Source of the DNA: an uncultured Bdellovibrionales bacterium | Lineage (GTDB): Bacteria; Bdellovibrionota; Bdellovibrionia; Bdellovibrionales; UBA1609 | Direction of reading: 5' to 3' | DNA: 42,749 nucleotides | Assembly: GCA_937936325.1 (NCBI GenBank) | Contig: CALGWV010000068.1 | Location: 1 to 42,749 of the forward strand | In this document: positions 15,559 to 23,957 of the stretch, one piece after another | Numbering within the stretch: position 1 is the first letter of the stretch | Layout of the letters: every line of letters begins with the position of its first letter | Position numbers and translations under genes: made by a program | The notes under the pieces: generated by a model | Told to the model about the DNA's origin: nothing | The model's input: the letters and a program-made list of their open reading frames with translations, nothing else | Databases searched by the model: none

Positions 15559-16434
15559 TTACCAAAGCCCGAGATTAACGTCAATCCCGTGGAGCCATTG
15601 TTTTTGAGACATATTCAAGCTTGAGCCTAGATGGACTTTAAGTTTTGGCCCTGTGAAAGAGAGACCCGCATAGATTTTGTGGTGTACCACCTCTAAGTCG
15701 TAGCTATAACCTAACCTAAGTGAAAAGAAGGGGTTAATTTGGTTTTCAAAGCCTAATTTAAGCTGAGGCTGTTTATACCCATCGCGCTGTTCTTTGATGT
15801 TGATCTCAGTTTTTAACTCAAATGAGGGATTAAAGTTATAACTGAGCCCCAACCGATAAAGCCGAGCTCTCTCTTTGGAGGGCTCATTGATGATTCTAGG
15901 TGTTAAGAGTCGATCGGCTGAGACTCCTAAAATCAGAGTTTTATGGATTAAAAACAAAGCTCCGACCTGGGCGTCCCAAGTTTGATCTGAAACTTGATTC
16001 CACTTCCCATATTGGGTTTTCACCGAGACACCCAAGCTCATCCATTTTGTAAGGCTTTTTGAAATATTGAGTTGAACATCATGAAGACTTAAATCTTGTT
16101 GGCTAGAGTTGAAGTAATGATAGCCTAATCCCCCCTGGATTTTAAATGACTTTGCAATGGAGATATCTTTAAAGTCTTCATCGTCCCGCCCCATACTCCC
16201 ATCATAAATAGAGGCTCCAAAACGAGTTCCATCTTCGCTTAAAAAATAAGTTCCACCAATCTCAAATTTTGTATTTAAACTCAAGTTGGCCGGGTTAAAG
16301 TGCTGAGCCTCAAGAGTATTCATAGAAGCCGCATGGATCTTAGCAGACCCTAAAGAGCGGGCATGAATTAATTCAGAACTCCCGTAGGATTGAACGCAGT
16401 TTAGAAAGAAAAAAATTAAAAGAAATAATTTCAA
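15559..16434 (-). CDS. Predicted outer-membrane protein (OmpP1/FadL- or PorV-like)
   Basis: The product has 291 residues. A short signal peptide (LFLLIFFFLNCVQSYG) precedes ARSLGSAKIHAASMNTLEAQ, then HFNPANLSL. This resembles the start of FadL/PorV/TraF-like barrels, where a small-residue N-terminal segment is followed by an 'NPA' motif. Repeated beta-hairpins fill the remainder. The start is TTG, supported by AAGGA about eight bases upstream; the nearby ATG is out of frame. Long-chain substrate uptake or a structural role are possibilities, and the sequence does not decide between them. The 44-residue basic gene follows 30 bp downstream. Confidence 0.65.
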   Translation of the reverse strand: MKLFLLIFFFLNCVQSYGSSELIHARSLGSAKIHAASMNTLEAQHFNPANLSLNTKFEIGGTYFLSEDGTRFGASIYDGSMGRDDEDFKDISIAKSFKIQGGLGYHYFNSSQQDLSLHDVQLNISKSLTKWMSLGVSVKTQYGKWNQVSDQTWDAQVGALFLIHKTLILGVSADRLLTPRIINEPSKERARLYRLGLSYNFNPSFELKTEINIKEQRDGYKQPQLKLGFENQINPFFSLRLGYSYDLEVVHHKIYAGLSFTGPKLKVHLGSSLNMSQKQWLHGIDVNLGLW

Positions 16435-16577
16435 ATTGCATCCTTAGGATAAAGAGGTAGGGCCGGCATAAAATAAAAGGAGCTTACTTTAGTTGGAAAA
16501 CTGTACTAATTTTAAGGGGGATAGGCAGAAAAAACAAATTGAAGTTTAAAATCAATTTTATGACGGATGCTAATGTG

Positions 16578-16599
16578 ACCCAGATCAGAGGATCTGGGT
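16578..16599. repeat. 22-bp palindrome, copy 2
   Basis: ACCCAGATC-AGAG-GATCTGGGT, a perfect nine-base stem with a four-base loop. It shares 17 of its 18 stem bases with the copy at 10991. It lies about 145 bp upstream of the minus-strand FadL/PorV-like gene, between that gene and the terminator of the preceding one, which would suit an operator. Confidence 0.5.
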
Positions 16600-16612
16600 A
16601 TGAGAAAAGAAT

Positions 16613-16642
16613 AAAAAAACCCCCTAATTTAGAATTAGAGGG
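16613..16642 (-). terminator. Rho-independent terminator of the 200-residue barrel gene
   Basis: On the minus strand a ten-base stem (CCCTCTAATT with AATTAGGGGG, one mismatch, three-base loop) is followed directly by seven T. It lies 27 bp after the stop codon of the minus-strand gene ending at 16669. Confidence 0.85.
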
Positions 16643-16668
16643 TCATTAGTAATGATCAAGATTAAAAA

Positions 16669-17271
16669 CTAGTATAAAAAGGCAAATCCAAAGTTAATGG
16701 CAAATGCACTTGTATCAGCAGCAACGACGTCAGTAAAAGCATACTTAATTTCTGAACCAATTCCAACTCTAAAATCTCCACCAACTGGAAAAGTCATAAG
16801 GCTAGAAACAAAGAGTCCAACTGGAGTTTTGGATTTCAAAGCTAATGTCGCAATCTCGAGGTCTCCTAAGCCAAATCCAACATAACCACCTACATTTAAG
16901 AAATTTTTTGCGCCTTGAATAAATCCATTTTCGTATTTAAAGCTCAGGCCAAAAGGAACATCAATAAAAGCAACAGAAGGGTCATCAGTACCAATAGTAT
17001 CAAGGATATAGTTTTGGTAACTTAAGCCTGTAAAAACACCAACATTAGGAGCTAAGTAGTAACCAGCATTTAAGCTGCCTTGAAAACCAAAAGAAATATC
17101 AGACAATCCACCAACACTTAACCCAGAAATCCCTAAACCCAATTGAGCCCATACATTATAAGGACGTTCAACACTCATTGTGTTTTCAGTCTGAGCATTC
17201 TGCGACTCAGCAGCAAAAGAAAAGCTAGAAAACAACATCCCACAAACCACTAAATTTAAAACTAACTTCAT
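16669..17271 (-). CDS. Small outer-membrane beta-barrel protein
   Basis: The product has 200 residues with a signal peptide (NLVVCGMLFSSFSFA). The rest alternates in beta-strand fashion with many Gly and aromatic residues and ends in Phe-rich FGFAFLY, the kind of C-terminal strand recognised by the Bam complex. This is the OmpA/OmpX-like 'outer membrane beta-barrel' class, without a peptidoglycan-binding domain. The AAGGAG ribosome-binding site is well spaced. It has its own predicted sigma-70 promoter and an intrinsic terminator, so it is a single-gene unit. Function is unknown. Confidence 0.72.
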   Translation of the reverse strand: MKLVLNLVVCGMLFSSFSFAAESQNAQTENTMSVERPYNVWAQLGLGISGLSVGGLSDISFGFQGSLNAGYYLAPNVGVFTGLSYQNYILDTIGTDDPSVAFIDVPFGLSFKYENGFIQGAKNFLNVGGYVGFGLGDLEIATLALKSKTPVGLFVSSLMTFPVGGDFRVGIGSEIKYAFTDVVAADTSAFAINFGFAFLY

Positions 17272-17306
17272 CTAAAACTCCTTTGTATTAAAAAATTAAT
17301 GAAACC

Positions 17307-17335
17307 ATAGTGTTAGAAGTAGATCTATAAGTCAA
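17307..17335 (-). promoter_or_regulatory. Predicted sigma-70 promoter of the 200-residue barrel gene
   Basis: On the minus strand TTGACT, a 17-base spacer and CACTAT, ending 35 bases upstream of the ATG. The -35 box is good; the -10 box matches TATAAT in only three positions. Confidence 0.45.
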
Positions 17336-17355
17336 CAGAGGTGATTTGACTGGGC

Positions 17356-17371
17356 TGGTACGTGTATTGCA
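17356..17371 (+). promoter_or_regulatory. Predicted sigma-54 (RpoN) promoter of the vWA lipoprotein gene
   Basis: TGGTACGTGTATTGCA has the -24 GG and -12 GC dinucleotides separated by exactly ten bases, and matches TGGCACG-N4-TTGCA in all but one consensus position. The expected transcript start is near 17382, about 23 bases before the ATG. No enhancer site was identified. Confidence 0.6.
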
Positions 17372-17404
17372 GTTGTATTTTAGAAAAAACACACAGGAGT
17401 AATC

Positions 17405-18736
17405 ATGGTTCAATTTCTATCAAATTTTATAATTAAAGTCCTTTTAGTAGGTTTATTCGTAGTAGCGGGCTGTCAGACTGAAAAGCAGTCAGATCTGGGT
17501 ATGGTCGATAAATATAACGATTTAGTGGAAGATTATAACTCTCTGTTGAAGAGAAAAAAGAATATATTAGATGCCACGTATAAATCCAGTAAAGAATTCA
17601 TTGGCTTTATGAAAGCAACAAAGAGCATGAATAATGTTCTGAGTGTATTTTCTGGAAATGTCGTTAAATATATAGAATTCTCTGATAAAGCTAAAAAACA
17701 AAAATATTCTGCTTTAAAAGCTCAGTTTGAACTTGGAGTAGAAAGAATTTCAGATGTTGAGTTGATGCTCATCAATCAGTTTGACGAAATTTATCTTATT
17801 GCACCAGAAATCTTTAAAAATGGTCAAGCTCCACTAGATAAATTAAATTTTAAAAGTGGAAATTCTCAGCTCTACGGCGTTGAGGCTCAGCACAGAGTGC
17901 TTATGGACATAGTGATCAAGCATTATAATGAAGCCAGTCATAAATCAGTACCCTATGTAACTCCAACAGAAAAAACCAATAAAGCAGTTGCTCAAAAGAG
18001 AATCGTACTTGAAGATTCTGAGAAAGTTGCAGCTGGAGCTCGAGATGGCGAGGGTATGTACTTTTCTAAAGGACCTCACTCTAGATTAGTCGTTGCCTCT
18101 GAAAAAGACTTCGCAACTCAAGCTGCAAAATTTGGCTTCAGACCTGATATGATTCGAGACAGTCAAAAAATGGCGACCTCAATGAGGGGCGTAGTGGGGA
18201 TGGCATGCACGGGTAAGCTTGTTCCTGTCCTTAATAATTTAGTTTCTCATATGAAATCTAAAGCCAATCAAAACACAGACGATTTAGAACTTGCTCTTGT
18301 TATCGATTATTCAGGATCTATGGATAATAATATTAAAAGCGTGTTAGACCAGTTAGGGGATTTTGTGAAGTCATTAAATAATGTAAAGATAGCAAATCGT
18401 GATATAAAAGTGGGAATCGTTACTTTTGGACAAAGACATCAAGAACTCATAGAATTAGCTTTAACCTCAGACAAAACTAAAGTTCAAGCGACTTTAACAA
18501 AGCTATTGAGCGAGTTTTATAGCAAAAAACATTCAGAACCCGTTGGAGAAGCCTCATACTATGGTTTAGCTAAAACTGCAGGAATGAATTGGCAATCAAA
18601 AAACAGACAAGCCATCGTAATTACTGACGAGCCCTCCTACTCTCTGCAAGTGAGAGACACGGATTATGTCAACTATGTGACCAAAAAAATGTCAGATATA
18701 GATGTCTACCCCTTAATGGTAAGGCTCTGTAATTAA
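17405..18736 (+). CDS. Lipoprotein with C-terminal von Willebrand factor A domain
   Basis: The product has 443 residues. A lipoprotein signal ends in VVAGC (Cys 23). A helical region with coiled-coil character covers about 30-135, then a linker, then a vWA domain at about 295-443. The metal-ion-dependent adhesion site begins DYSGSM at residues 301-306; a TFG motif and ITDEPS supply further canonical positions. Such domains bind protein ligands through a metal. CAGGAG precedes the ATG. A sigma-54-type promoter lies directly upstream, so expression is probably conditional. The gene stands alone and converges on a hairpin element. Its ligand is unknown; adhesion or envelope sensing are guesses. 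Confidence 0.8.
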   Translation: MVQFLSNFIIKVLLVGLFVVAGCQTEKQSDLGMVDKYNDLVEDYNSLLKRKKNILDATYKSSKEFIGFMKATKSMNNVLSVFSGNVVKYIEFSDKAKKQKYSALKAQFELGVERISDVELMLINQFDEIYLIAPEIFKNGQAPLDKLNFKSGNSQLYGVEAQHRVLMDIVIKHYNEASHKSVPYVTPTEKTNKAVAQKRIVLEDSEKVAAGARDGEGMYFSKGPHSRLVVASEKDFATQAAKFGFRPDMIRDSQKMATSMRGVVGMACTGKLVPVLNNLVSHMKSKANQNTDDLELALVIDYSGSMDNNIKSVLDQLGDFVKSLNNVKIANRDIKVGIVTFGQRHQELIELALTSDKTKVQATLTKLLSEFYSKKHSEPVGEASYYGLAKTAGMNWQSKNRQAIVITDEPSYSLQVRDTDYVNYVTKKMSDIDVYPLMVRLCN

Positions 18737-18761
18737 AAAAAATAGAGTGCAAATTTTTTAG

Positions 18762-18942
18762 GGAGATTTTCTAGGACTTTCTTAAGTCCTCGTCTCTCCA
18801 AAGACAGAAGCGTTAAACGCCGCGACAGCGCCTATCTTGGGATGTAATATATACACAGGGCACATCCCGAGAAACGTGCTGAGGACGTAAGTGGGCTTTT
18901 GTCTTTAGAGATAGGGGTTTAAGAAATTACTAGAAAATCTCC
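18762..18942. repeat. Hairpin element B (core-sharing family), between convergent genes
   Basis: Imperfect inverted arms lie at 18762-18811 and 18895-18942, with outer ends GGAGATTTTCTAG and CTAGAAAATCTCC. They enclose a core that folds on itself (TCTTGGGATGT paired with ACATCCCGAGA, 18835-18872). The reverse complement of the core contains AAAAGCCCACTTACG at one end and CTGTCGCG at the other, both also found in element A; across the first 34 core bases about 26 agree. The arms are unrelated to those of the other elements. It lies between the 3' ends of two convergent genes, so it could act as a two-way terminator, but no clean T-run follows it. Confidence 0.7.
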
Positions 18943-18963
18943 GTAAATAAATCAGACTCCAAT

Positions 18964-20295
18964 TTACTGTTTATAACAAATGCTGACGTAGTGAGGACAA
19001 TAATTAGGTGTTGTCCCAGCGTCACATTCTGGGTTTGTATCTTGTGCAGGGTCGTAAATCACTTTGAGCAGAGGGTTAGAAAAGTCATAACTCGCATAAC
19101 ACTCATCAAACCCACTTTTAGGAACAATACATTTTTGAGGCAAGTTCACCCACCAGTCACTAGCAGGAAGGGTATTTCTAATTTTTTTAAAGAGATCACT
19201 TGAAAAGCTTATTTCTTGTTGAGAAGGAACATAATTAGGGGCAGCTGGGATCACTAAAGTTTGATTCCCAACAGCCATATCAGGGAGCCGCTCACAAGTG
19301 AGGCGACCTAGGGGCGTGCCAAGTGTAGGATGAATATTATTAGCTATAAAGGGGCGACTTGCGTCCTGTGGGCGGACTATGGTGAAAATAAGATCGTCAC
19401 AGTTCCAGCTTTCACTGAGTGCAGTTTGATTTTCTAAATTAATCCCAAGATCAACACTCATCTTTCTTGGCTGGGAAAAAGCTTGGAGAGAGGGGTGACG
19501 TTGTTGAAATCTTAAGGTGTAGCCTTTACCAAAAGCACGAGTGGCAGTTAGCGGGTGGGCGTATGAACCCGTGCTATCGATGTATGGAGATTCAACTGTG
19601 CGAGTGATTCCAATTCCAGCACTATTAATGCCACTGTCTGGATCCATAAAAGTAAAACTAAGAAAGAGGCTGTTTGCCAATGCCGCTCGAACTGTAAGAG
19701 CTTGATTTTCATCTTCGGCAAAGCTTAGGTCGGCATCAAAGCTTTTTCCAGATAAACCGCCAATTCCAGAGATATAGTTAACGGGTTGACCATTATTTTG
19801 GAATAGAAACTGAGCCACGTCCGGAGAGCTCAACCTCATAAAGGAGGGGTCAAACATCATAAATCCAATGCTTCGTCCCGCACTGTCATCACTCAAATAA
19901 TAATCCTGTAGGTTGTTTTGGAATCTTAGGGCCATATTGACTCCAGTTCCCGCGTTTCTTCTATTAGCTTCAAGGTCAAATAACCTTTGGTCTAAGGTAT
20001 CTGAAGAGACTGAAGCTAGATAGTTTGATTTAAGGCTCACTCCAGAACCTGGGGCATATCCTCCAGCTCTAAAAGTAAAAAGTTTTGAACTGATCTGAGC
20101 GACTGTACCTGTGCAAGACATATAAGCGATTTGGTCTACATCAAGATCAAAAGCAAATGGAAGGCTTTGGGCTGAAATATCTTCGTTAATTTGATTCAGG
20201 TCTTCAAAATTTGAATTCTGGATTCCACAATTTTGAAATAAAATGAGGAAAGAACTTAAAAGAACAATAAGACCAAAACGAAGAGATTTACCCAT
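18964..20295 (-). CDS. Lipoprotein of unknown function
   Basis: The product has 443 residues. The lipoprotein signal ends LFQNC (Cys 23), a lipobox style I associate with Bdellovibrio-type genomes. The mature part is beta-rich with no recognised domain. Several Cys (MSCTGTVAQI region, WNCDDL, LTCERL, and a cluster near the C-terminus) suggest disulphides. It is probably anchored in the periplasmic or outer-surface leaflet. There is no clear Shine-Dalgarno. CCGATAGAC, similar to the second half of the recurring 16-bp motif, lies on the same strand just before the start. It stands alone, divergent from priA. Confidence 0.65.
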   Translation of the reverse strand: MGKSLRFGLIVLLSSFLILFQNCGIQNSNFEDLNQINEDISAQSLPFAFDLDVDQIAYMSCTGTVAQISSKLFTFRAGGYAPGSGVSLKSNYLASVSSDTLDQRLFDLEANRRNAGTGVNMALRFQNNLQDYYLSDDSAGRSIGFMMFDPSFMRLSSPDVAQFLFQNNGQPVNYISGIGGLSGKSFDADLSFAEDENQALTVRAALANSLFLSFTFMDPDSGINSAGIGITRTVESPYIDSTGSYAHPLTATRAFGKGYTLRFQQRHPSLQAFSQPRKMSVDLGINLENQTALSESWNCDDLIFTIVRPQDASRPFIANNIHPTLGTPLGRLTCERLPDMAVGNQTLVIPAAPNYVPSQQEISFSSDLFKKIRNTLPASDWWVNLPQKCIVPKSGFDECYASYDFSNPLLKVIYDPAQDTNPECDAGTTPNYCPHYVSICYKQ

Positions 20296-20407
20296 ATATA
20301 GTCTATCGGATTTTTAAGGCCTTAAACTAACCCGTAGCATTTAACTGTTTTAAAATGGGACGTTTAAGACTTGGGCTGGCAAGAGTTTCATCACAATCCA
20401 AGGCACA

Positions 20408-22402
20408 ATGGGGGGCGTGGACACTCTTTTTGACTTGGTTGTAAACCGCCCTTTTGAATCCCCTTTGTCCTACTCCTCTGGGGGGCAAGACTTAAAGCTA
20501 GGCCAATTTGTAAAGGTGCCTTTAGGTCGTGGGAACAAAGCGACTAAAGCTTTTGTGGTCGCAAAAAGTTTAAAGTCTAATTCCGATTATAAGATTAAAA
20601 ATATTCTCCCAGTTGATGAAAATAATTTTTGTTTATCTAAGGATTATCTTTTGTGGGCTTCTTGGTTGAGTGAGTATTACCTTCATCCTTTAGGACAAGT
20701 AATGGCTCACTTTATTCCTCCTGCAAAAAAAAGTAAAAAAGTGAGTGTAAAAGTTGAACCTCTTAAAAAAGAGTTGAAGATTGAGTACACGCTAGAGCAA
20801 AAAAAAGTTCTTTCAGATATATCAATAGATGAAGGGTTTGGGGTGCATTTACTACATGGTGTGACGGGATCTGGAAAGACAGAGATTTATCTAGATTTAT
20901 TTGAGCAATGCATTGATCAAGGCAAACAAGTTTTGTGCTTGGTGCCGGAGATTTCATTAACTCCTCAGCTTTTTGATCGCTTTGAAACAAGGTTTGGCAA
21001 AGGGGCTGTAGCTTGCATTCATTCACAGATGACGCCACGACAAAAAACAAATTTTTGGTGGGAGATGCAAAACGGAAGTAAACAAATTTTATTAGGGGCT
21101 CGTTCAGCACTGTTTTGTCCACTAGATCGTTTGGGGCTCATTGTTGTGGACGAAGAGCATGAATCTAGTTTCAAGCAAGATGAAAAATTAAAATATAGCG
21201 GTAAAGATTCGGCAATTAAATTAGCTCATATTAAAAATATTCCTATAGTGCTTGGGTCTGCCACTCCTTCTATAGAGTCTTGGAATCGAGCCCAAGAAGG
21301 CAAGTATAAGTATCATGAGCTTAAGCAAAAAGCTTATGGGCAAGAGTTCCCAGAAATTAAAATTATAGATTTAAAAAAAGAAAACAAAAACCCAGCCCTA
21401 CCTTTTTGGATGTCTGAAGCCCTATACGTGGCTCTGAGCAAGCACTTGTCACAAGGGCAGCAAGTGGCTTTATTTTTAAACCGTAGGGGCGTGTCTTCAA
21501 GTGTTATCTGTCGCTTATGTGCAGATCAAAAAATGTGTCCCGATTGTGATATCTCGCTGACACTACATGGACATAAATATTTACTTTGTCATTATTGCTC
21601 TTACCAAGAGCCTTATAAAACTCATTGTACCTCTTGCGGAGAGGGGAAGTATGAACCCATTGGGCTTGGAACTGAAAAAGTAGAAGAAGACCTTAAGTTA
21701 TTGTTTCCGGACTATCCTGTGGCTCGAGCCGATCGCGATGAGATTTCCTCACGTAAAGAGATGGAGCAGCTGGTACGAGATTTAGAACATGAAAAATTTA
21801 AAATTTTAGTGGGCACACAGATGATCGCTAAGGGCTTGGATTTTTCAAAGCTTTCATTAGTGGCTTTGGTGTTGTCTGATGTGGGTTTGAATGTTCCCGA
21901 TTTTAGGAGTATGGAAAAAAACTACCAATTGATGGTTCAAATGGCCGGTCGATGTGGGAGAAGAAAAGAGCAAAAAGCAGAAGTTCTCATCCAAACCTTG
22001 AATCCAAAGCATCCTTGCCACTCTTTCGTTTTAGCAAGAGATTATATTGGAATGGCTCAAGCTGAGCTTCCTTTGAGAAAGAGTTTTCACTATCCACCTT
22101 TTTATAGAGTGGCTTTTGTGCGTATCCAATCTCCAGATCAAAATAAAATTGCAGAACTTTCCGAAAACCTACTTCAAAAATGTTTACAGCTTCAAAGCCA
22201 GTTTAAAGCTTATTCAAGTATTGAAATTTTAGGGCCAGCTCCTGCACCAGTTCAAAAAATTAAGAATCAGTATAGATATCTACTTTTACTTAAGTCCCCA
22301 AAATCTCAGTTAATTCAAAAATTTTATAAACATCTAAAATCAAATTTAAAGACGTGGTGGCCAGAAAGAGCTAAAATTTCAATTGACATTGATCCAGTAT
22401 AA
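20408..22402 (+). CDS. priA: Primosomal replication-restart helicase PriA
   Basis: The product has 664 residues. An N-terminal 3' DNA-binding domain covers about 1-110. Walker A GVTGSGKT is at 151-158 and the DEEH Walker B at 248-251. Eight zinc-binding Cys lie between 368 and 410 in four CxxC pairs, followed by the second helicase lobe (GTQMIAKGLDF). PriA reloads the replisome at stalled forks. It is slightly short compared with E. coli PriA (732). AAGG is placed before the ATG; a GTG nine bases downstream is an alternative start. The next gene begins 24 bp after the stop and is probably co-transcribed. Confidence 0.95.
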   Translation: MGGVDTLFDLVVNRPFESPLSYSSGGQDLKLGQFVKVPLGRGNKATKAFVVAKSLKSNSDYKIKNILPVDENNFCLSKDYLLWASWLSEYYLHPLGQVMAHFIPPAKKSKKVSVKVEPLKKELKIEYTLEQKKVLSDISIDEGFGVHLLHGVTGSGKTEIYLDLFEQCIDQGKQVLCLVPEISLTPQLFDRFETRFGKGAVACIHSQMTPRQKTNFWWEMQNGSKQILLGARSALFCPLDRLGLIVVDEEHESSFKQDEKLKYSGKDSAIKLAHIKNIPIVLGSATPSIESWNRAQEGKYKYHELKQKAYGQEFPEIKIIDLKKENKNPALPFWMSEALYVALSKHLSQGQQVALFLNRRGVSSSVICRLCADQKMCPDCDISLTLHGHKYLLCHYCSYQEPYKTHCTSCGEGKYEPIGLGTEKVEEDLKLLFPDYPVARADRDEISSRKEMEQLVRDLEHEKFKILVGTQMIAKGLDFSKLSLVALVLSDVGLNVPDFRSMEKNYQLMVQMAGRCGRRKEQKAEVLIQTLNPKHPCHSFVLARDYIGMAQAELPLRKSFHYPPFYRVAFVRIQSPDQNKIAELSENLLQKCLQLQSQFKAYSSIEILGPAPAPVQKIKNQYRYLLLLKSPKSQLIQKFYKHLKSNLKTWWPERAKISIDIDPV

Positions 22403-22426
22403 GATGAATAAAAAAAAGGGTGTCAC

Positions 22427-23365
22427 ATGGACCAGAATCTGAAAAAATACATATTTGTAGGTAGTCATTTAAAAAACTTAATTCAAGCTAAAAAATTAAA
22501 AGAGCAAGGGCATTTTATAAGTATTTTAGAACCTCTTCCCGAGGCTGGGGGGCTTTATAAACCCTGGCGTGAAGGTGTAGATTCGTTTTGGGAGAGAAGT
22601 CCTAGTACTGAGGAGCTTGGAGCTTTGGATATTTTTGATCGCATTGATTCTCAAGAAATCCAGGGAACTCAGTTTCTCGATGGGAAATTTAAAAACTTCA
22701 TGAGTTTAGAAAAAGCAGATAATCCATTTGCCCATGATGTGGTTCAATTGATGCTGAGTGAAAAGTTTCTTCAACCCAAACCTTCCTTATCTCAAATGAC
22801 AGACCAACTATTGGAAGAGCTTGAATCAGACATTCAAAATTTATCCCGAGTGGAACAGCTTGTTTTAGAAGATGACAAAGTCGTTGCCATACAAACTGCT
22901 GATGGAGAAAAATTAGATTGCGACGAGCTCATTTGGGGAGGGGCTTTAGAAGAGGCGCTAAGTTTACTGCCTCATGACAGGCTCAATCTAAAAAGTTTAA
23001 AAAAAGTAAAACGCCAGCCTTTTACAAGCATTTTAGTCTTAAGCTTCCAGGGGGATTTTAGTTCTTTAAATTACCCAGATAATTATTATCTTCAAAATAA
23101 ACAAAAGACCCATTGTTTAGGTTATATAGAGCCCCTGCATTCTTTGTGGATGTGTTATCTCTCTGGAGAACTCTCAGCAGATCATGACACCCAGGCTAAG
23201 CATGTGAGAGAAATGAAAAAACTCATTTATCGTGCTTTCCCAGAACTTAGAGATAAAACAGAAAAAGAAAAAATCTTCTTCCATCCCGAAGTCCTCCCCA
23301 CTCAGGACATCAAGGGTTTAAGTACTCTAAAAAATCTAAGCTGGAGCTTCCCCGCTTTTTTATAG
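22427..23365 (+). CDS. Degenerate FAD/NAD(P)-oxidoreductase-like protein
   Basis: The product has 312 residues. The N-terminus follows the Rossmann pattern of flavin amine oxidases or protoporphyrinogen-oxidase-like proteins (KYIFVGS, then AKKLKEQGHFISILEPLPEAGGLY). The GxGxxG loop, however, is replaced by GSHLKN, so canonical dinucleotide binding is doubtful. About residues 145-180 (DDKVVAIQTADGEKLDCDELIWGG) resemble the second FAD-domain segment of the same family. It is much shorter than active members (about 450). It lies 24 bp after priA. It may be a non-catalytic family member or a decaying gene. The stop codon falls at the first bases of hairpin element D. Confidence 0.55.
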   Translation: MDQNLKKYIFVGSHLKNLIQAKKLKEQGHFISILEPLPEAGGLYKPWREGVDSFWERSPSTEELGALDIFDRIDSQEIQGTQFLDGKFKNFMSLEKADNPFAHDVVQLMLSEKFLQPKPSLSQMTDQLLEELESDIQNLSRVEQLVLEDDKVVAIQTADGEKLDCDELIWGGALEEALSLLPHDRLNLKSLKKVKRQPFTSILVLSFQGDFSSLNYPDNYYLQNKQKTHCLGYIEPLHSLWMCYLSGELSADHDTQAKHVREMKKLIYRAFPELRDKTEKEKIFFHPEVLPTQDIKGLSTLKNLSWSFPAFL

Positions 23366-23548
23366 GGACTGTGTAAGATTCACATTGGTTTTTGAAGCAT
23401 GAGATTCAACTGAAGTTGAGCTGTGCGCAGACTCAGCTTTCCCGAGGAGTGACCTTGAGCGGCTTCGATAAGAGTTTAGGCGAGCACAGTTCAAGTCCTT
23501 TGAAGCTGAGGCATACAAAATCAATATGAATCTTCCACACAGCCCCTA
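23363..23548. repeat. Hairpin element D, starting at the stop codon of the preceding gene
   Basis: Left arm 23363-23427 and right arm 23481-23548 are imperfect inverted repeats. Paired blocks include AGGGACTGTGT with ACACAGCCCCT, and AAGATTCACATTGGTTTT with a near-complement of ATCAATATGAATCTT. The loop (about 50 bases, containing TTTCCCGAGGAG) is not clearly related to the cores of elements A-C. The left arm begins with the TAG of the FAD-like gene. It could serve as a terminator, but no T-run follows. Confidence 0.6.
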
Positions 23549-23773
23549 GACATTGTTTGAGAAGCTTAAATTTAAAGACCTGGATTTTCATCAGAAATGA
23601 GCTGTTATCTCACTGACTAGAGATTTAAAGATCACACTCCACACTGAGATTAGAGAGGCCCCATAGATCAAGTGGAGTGAGACTATAGTATAAGATCCTG
23701 AATCTAATCTGATGTGAGTGCTCTAAAACCCAAGAAGGCTCGAAAACACCTGATTTTTAAAATGAGAGTTAGC
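23549..23773. other. Gene-free structured spacer between hairpin elements D and C
   Basis: No open reading frame is supportable. CACTCCAC (23635-23642) can pair with GTGGAGTG (23672-23679). The same left block, extended to 23654, can alternatively pair with 23701-23720 (CACTCACATCAGATTAGATT after complementing). These are mutually exclusive hairpins. Function unknown. Confidence 0.4.
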
Positions 23774-23938
23774 GTGGATTTTGAGTCCTAAGGAGAGACC
23801 CAAGCCCTGAAGCCTCGAGCTGAGTGTGCATGGCGAATCGCGAGCGGCGCCATCTCATGATGGTGAGGCTCGGGAGACGACTTGCGGCCACGAAGCGTGC
23901 TTCAGGGTTTGGATCTCTCTTCAGGCCTTAAAATCCAC
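23774..23938. repeat. Hairpin element C (core-sharing family), upstream of rpsB
   Basis: Arms 23774-23813 and 23899-23938 are complementary at 34 of 40 positions (outer ends GTGGATTTT / AAAATCCAC). The core holds a nested hairpin (CCATC-TCAT-GATGG inside CGAGC...GCTCG). The reverse complement of the core contains GGCCGCAAGTCGTCTCCCG, matching element A at 16 of 19 positions. It ends 20 bp before the predicted rpsB promoter, so it is not in the rpsB transcript. Confidence 0.65.
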
Positions 23939-23957
23939 ACCACTAATGATCCAAGGA

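Noticed and set aside
17484-17503. Possible third copy of the GATCTGGGT palindrome inside the vWA gene
   Set aside because: Only the right half (AGATCTGGGTATG) is present, the left half is absent, and it is inside coding sequence; treated as chance.
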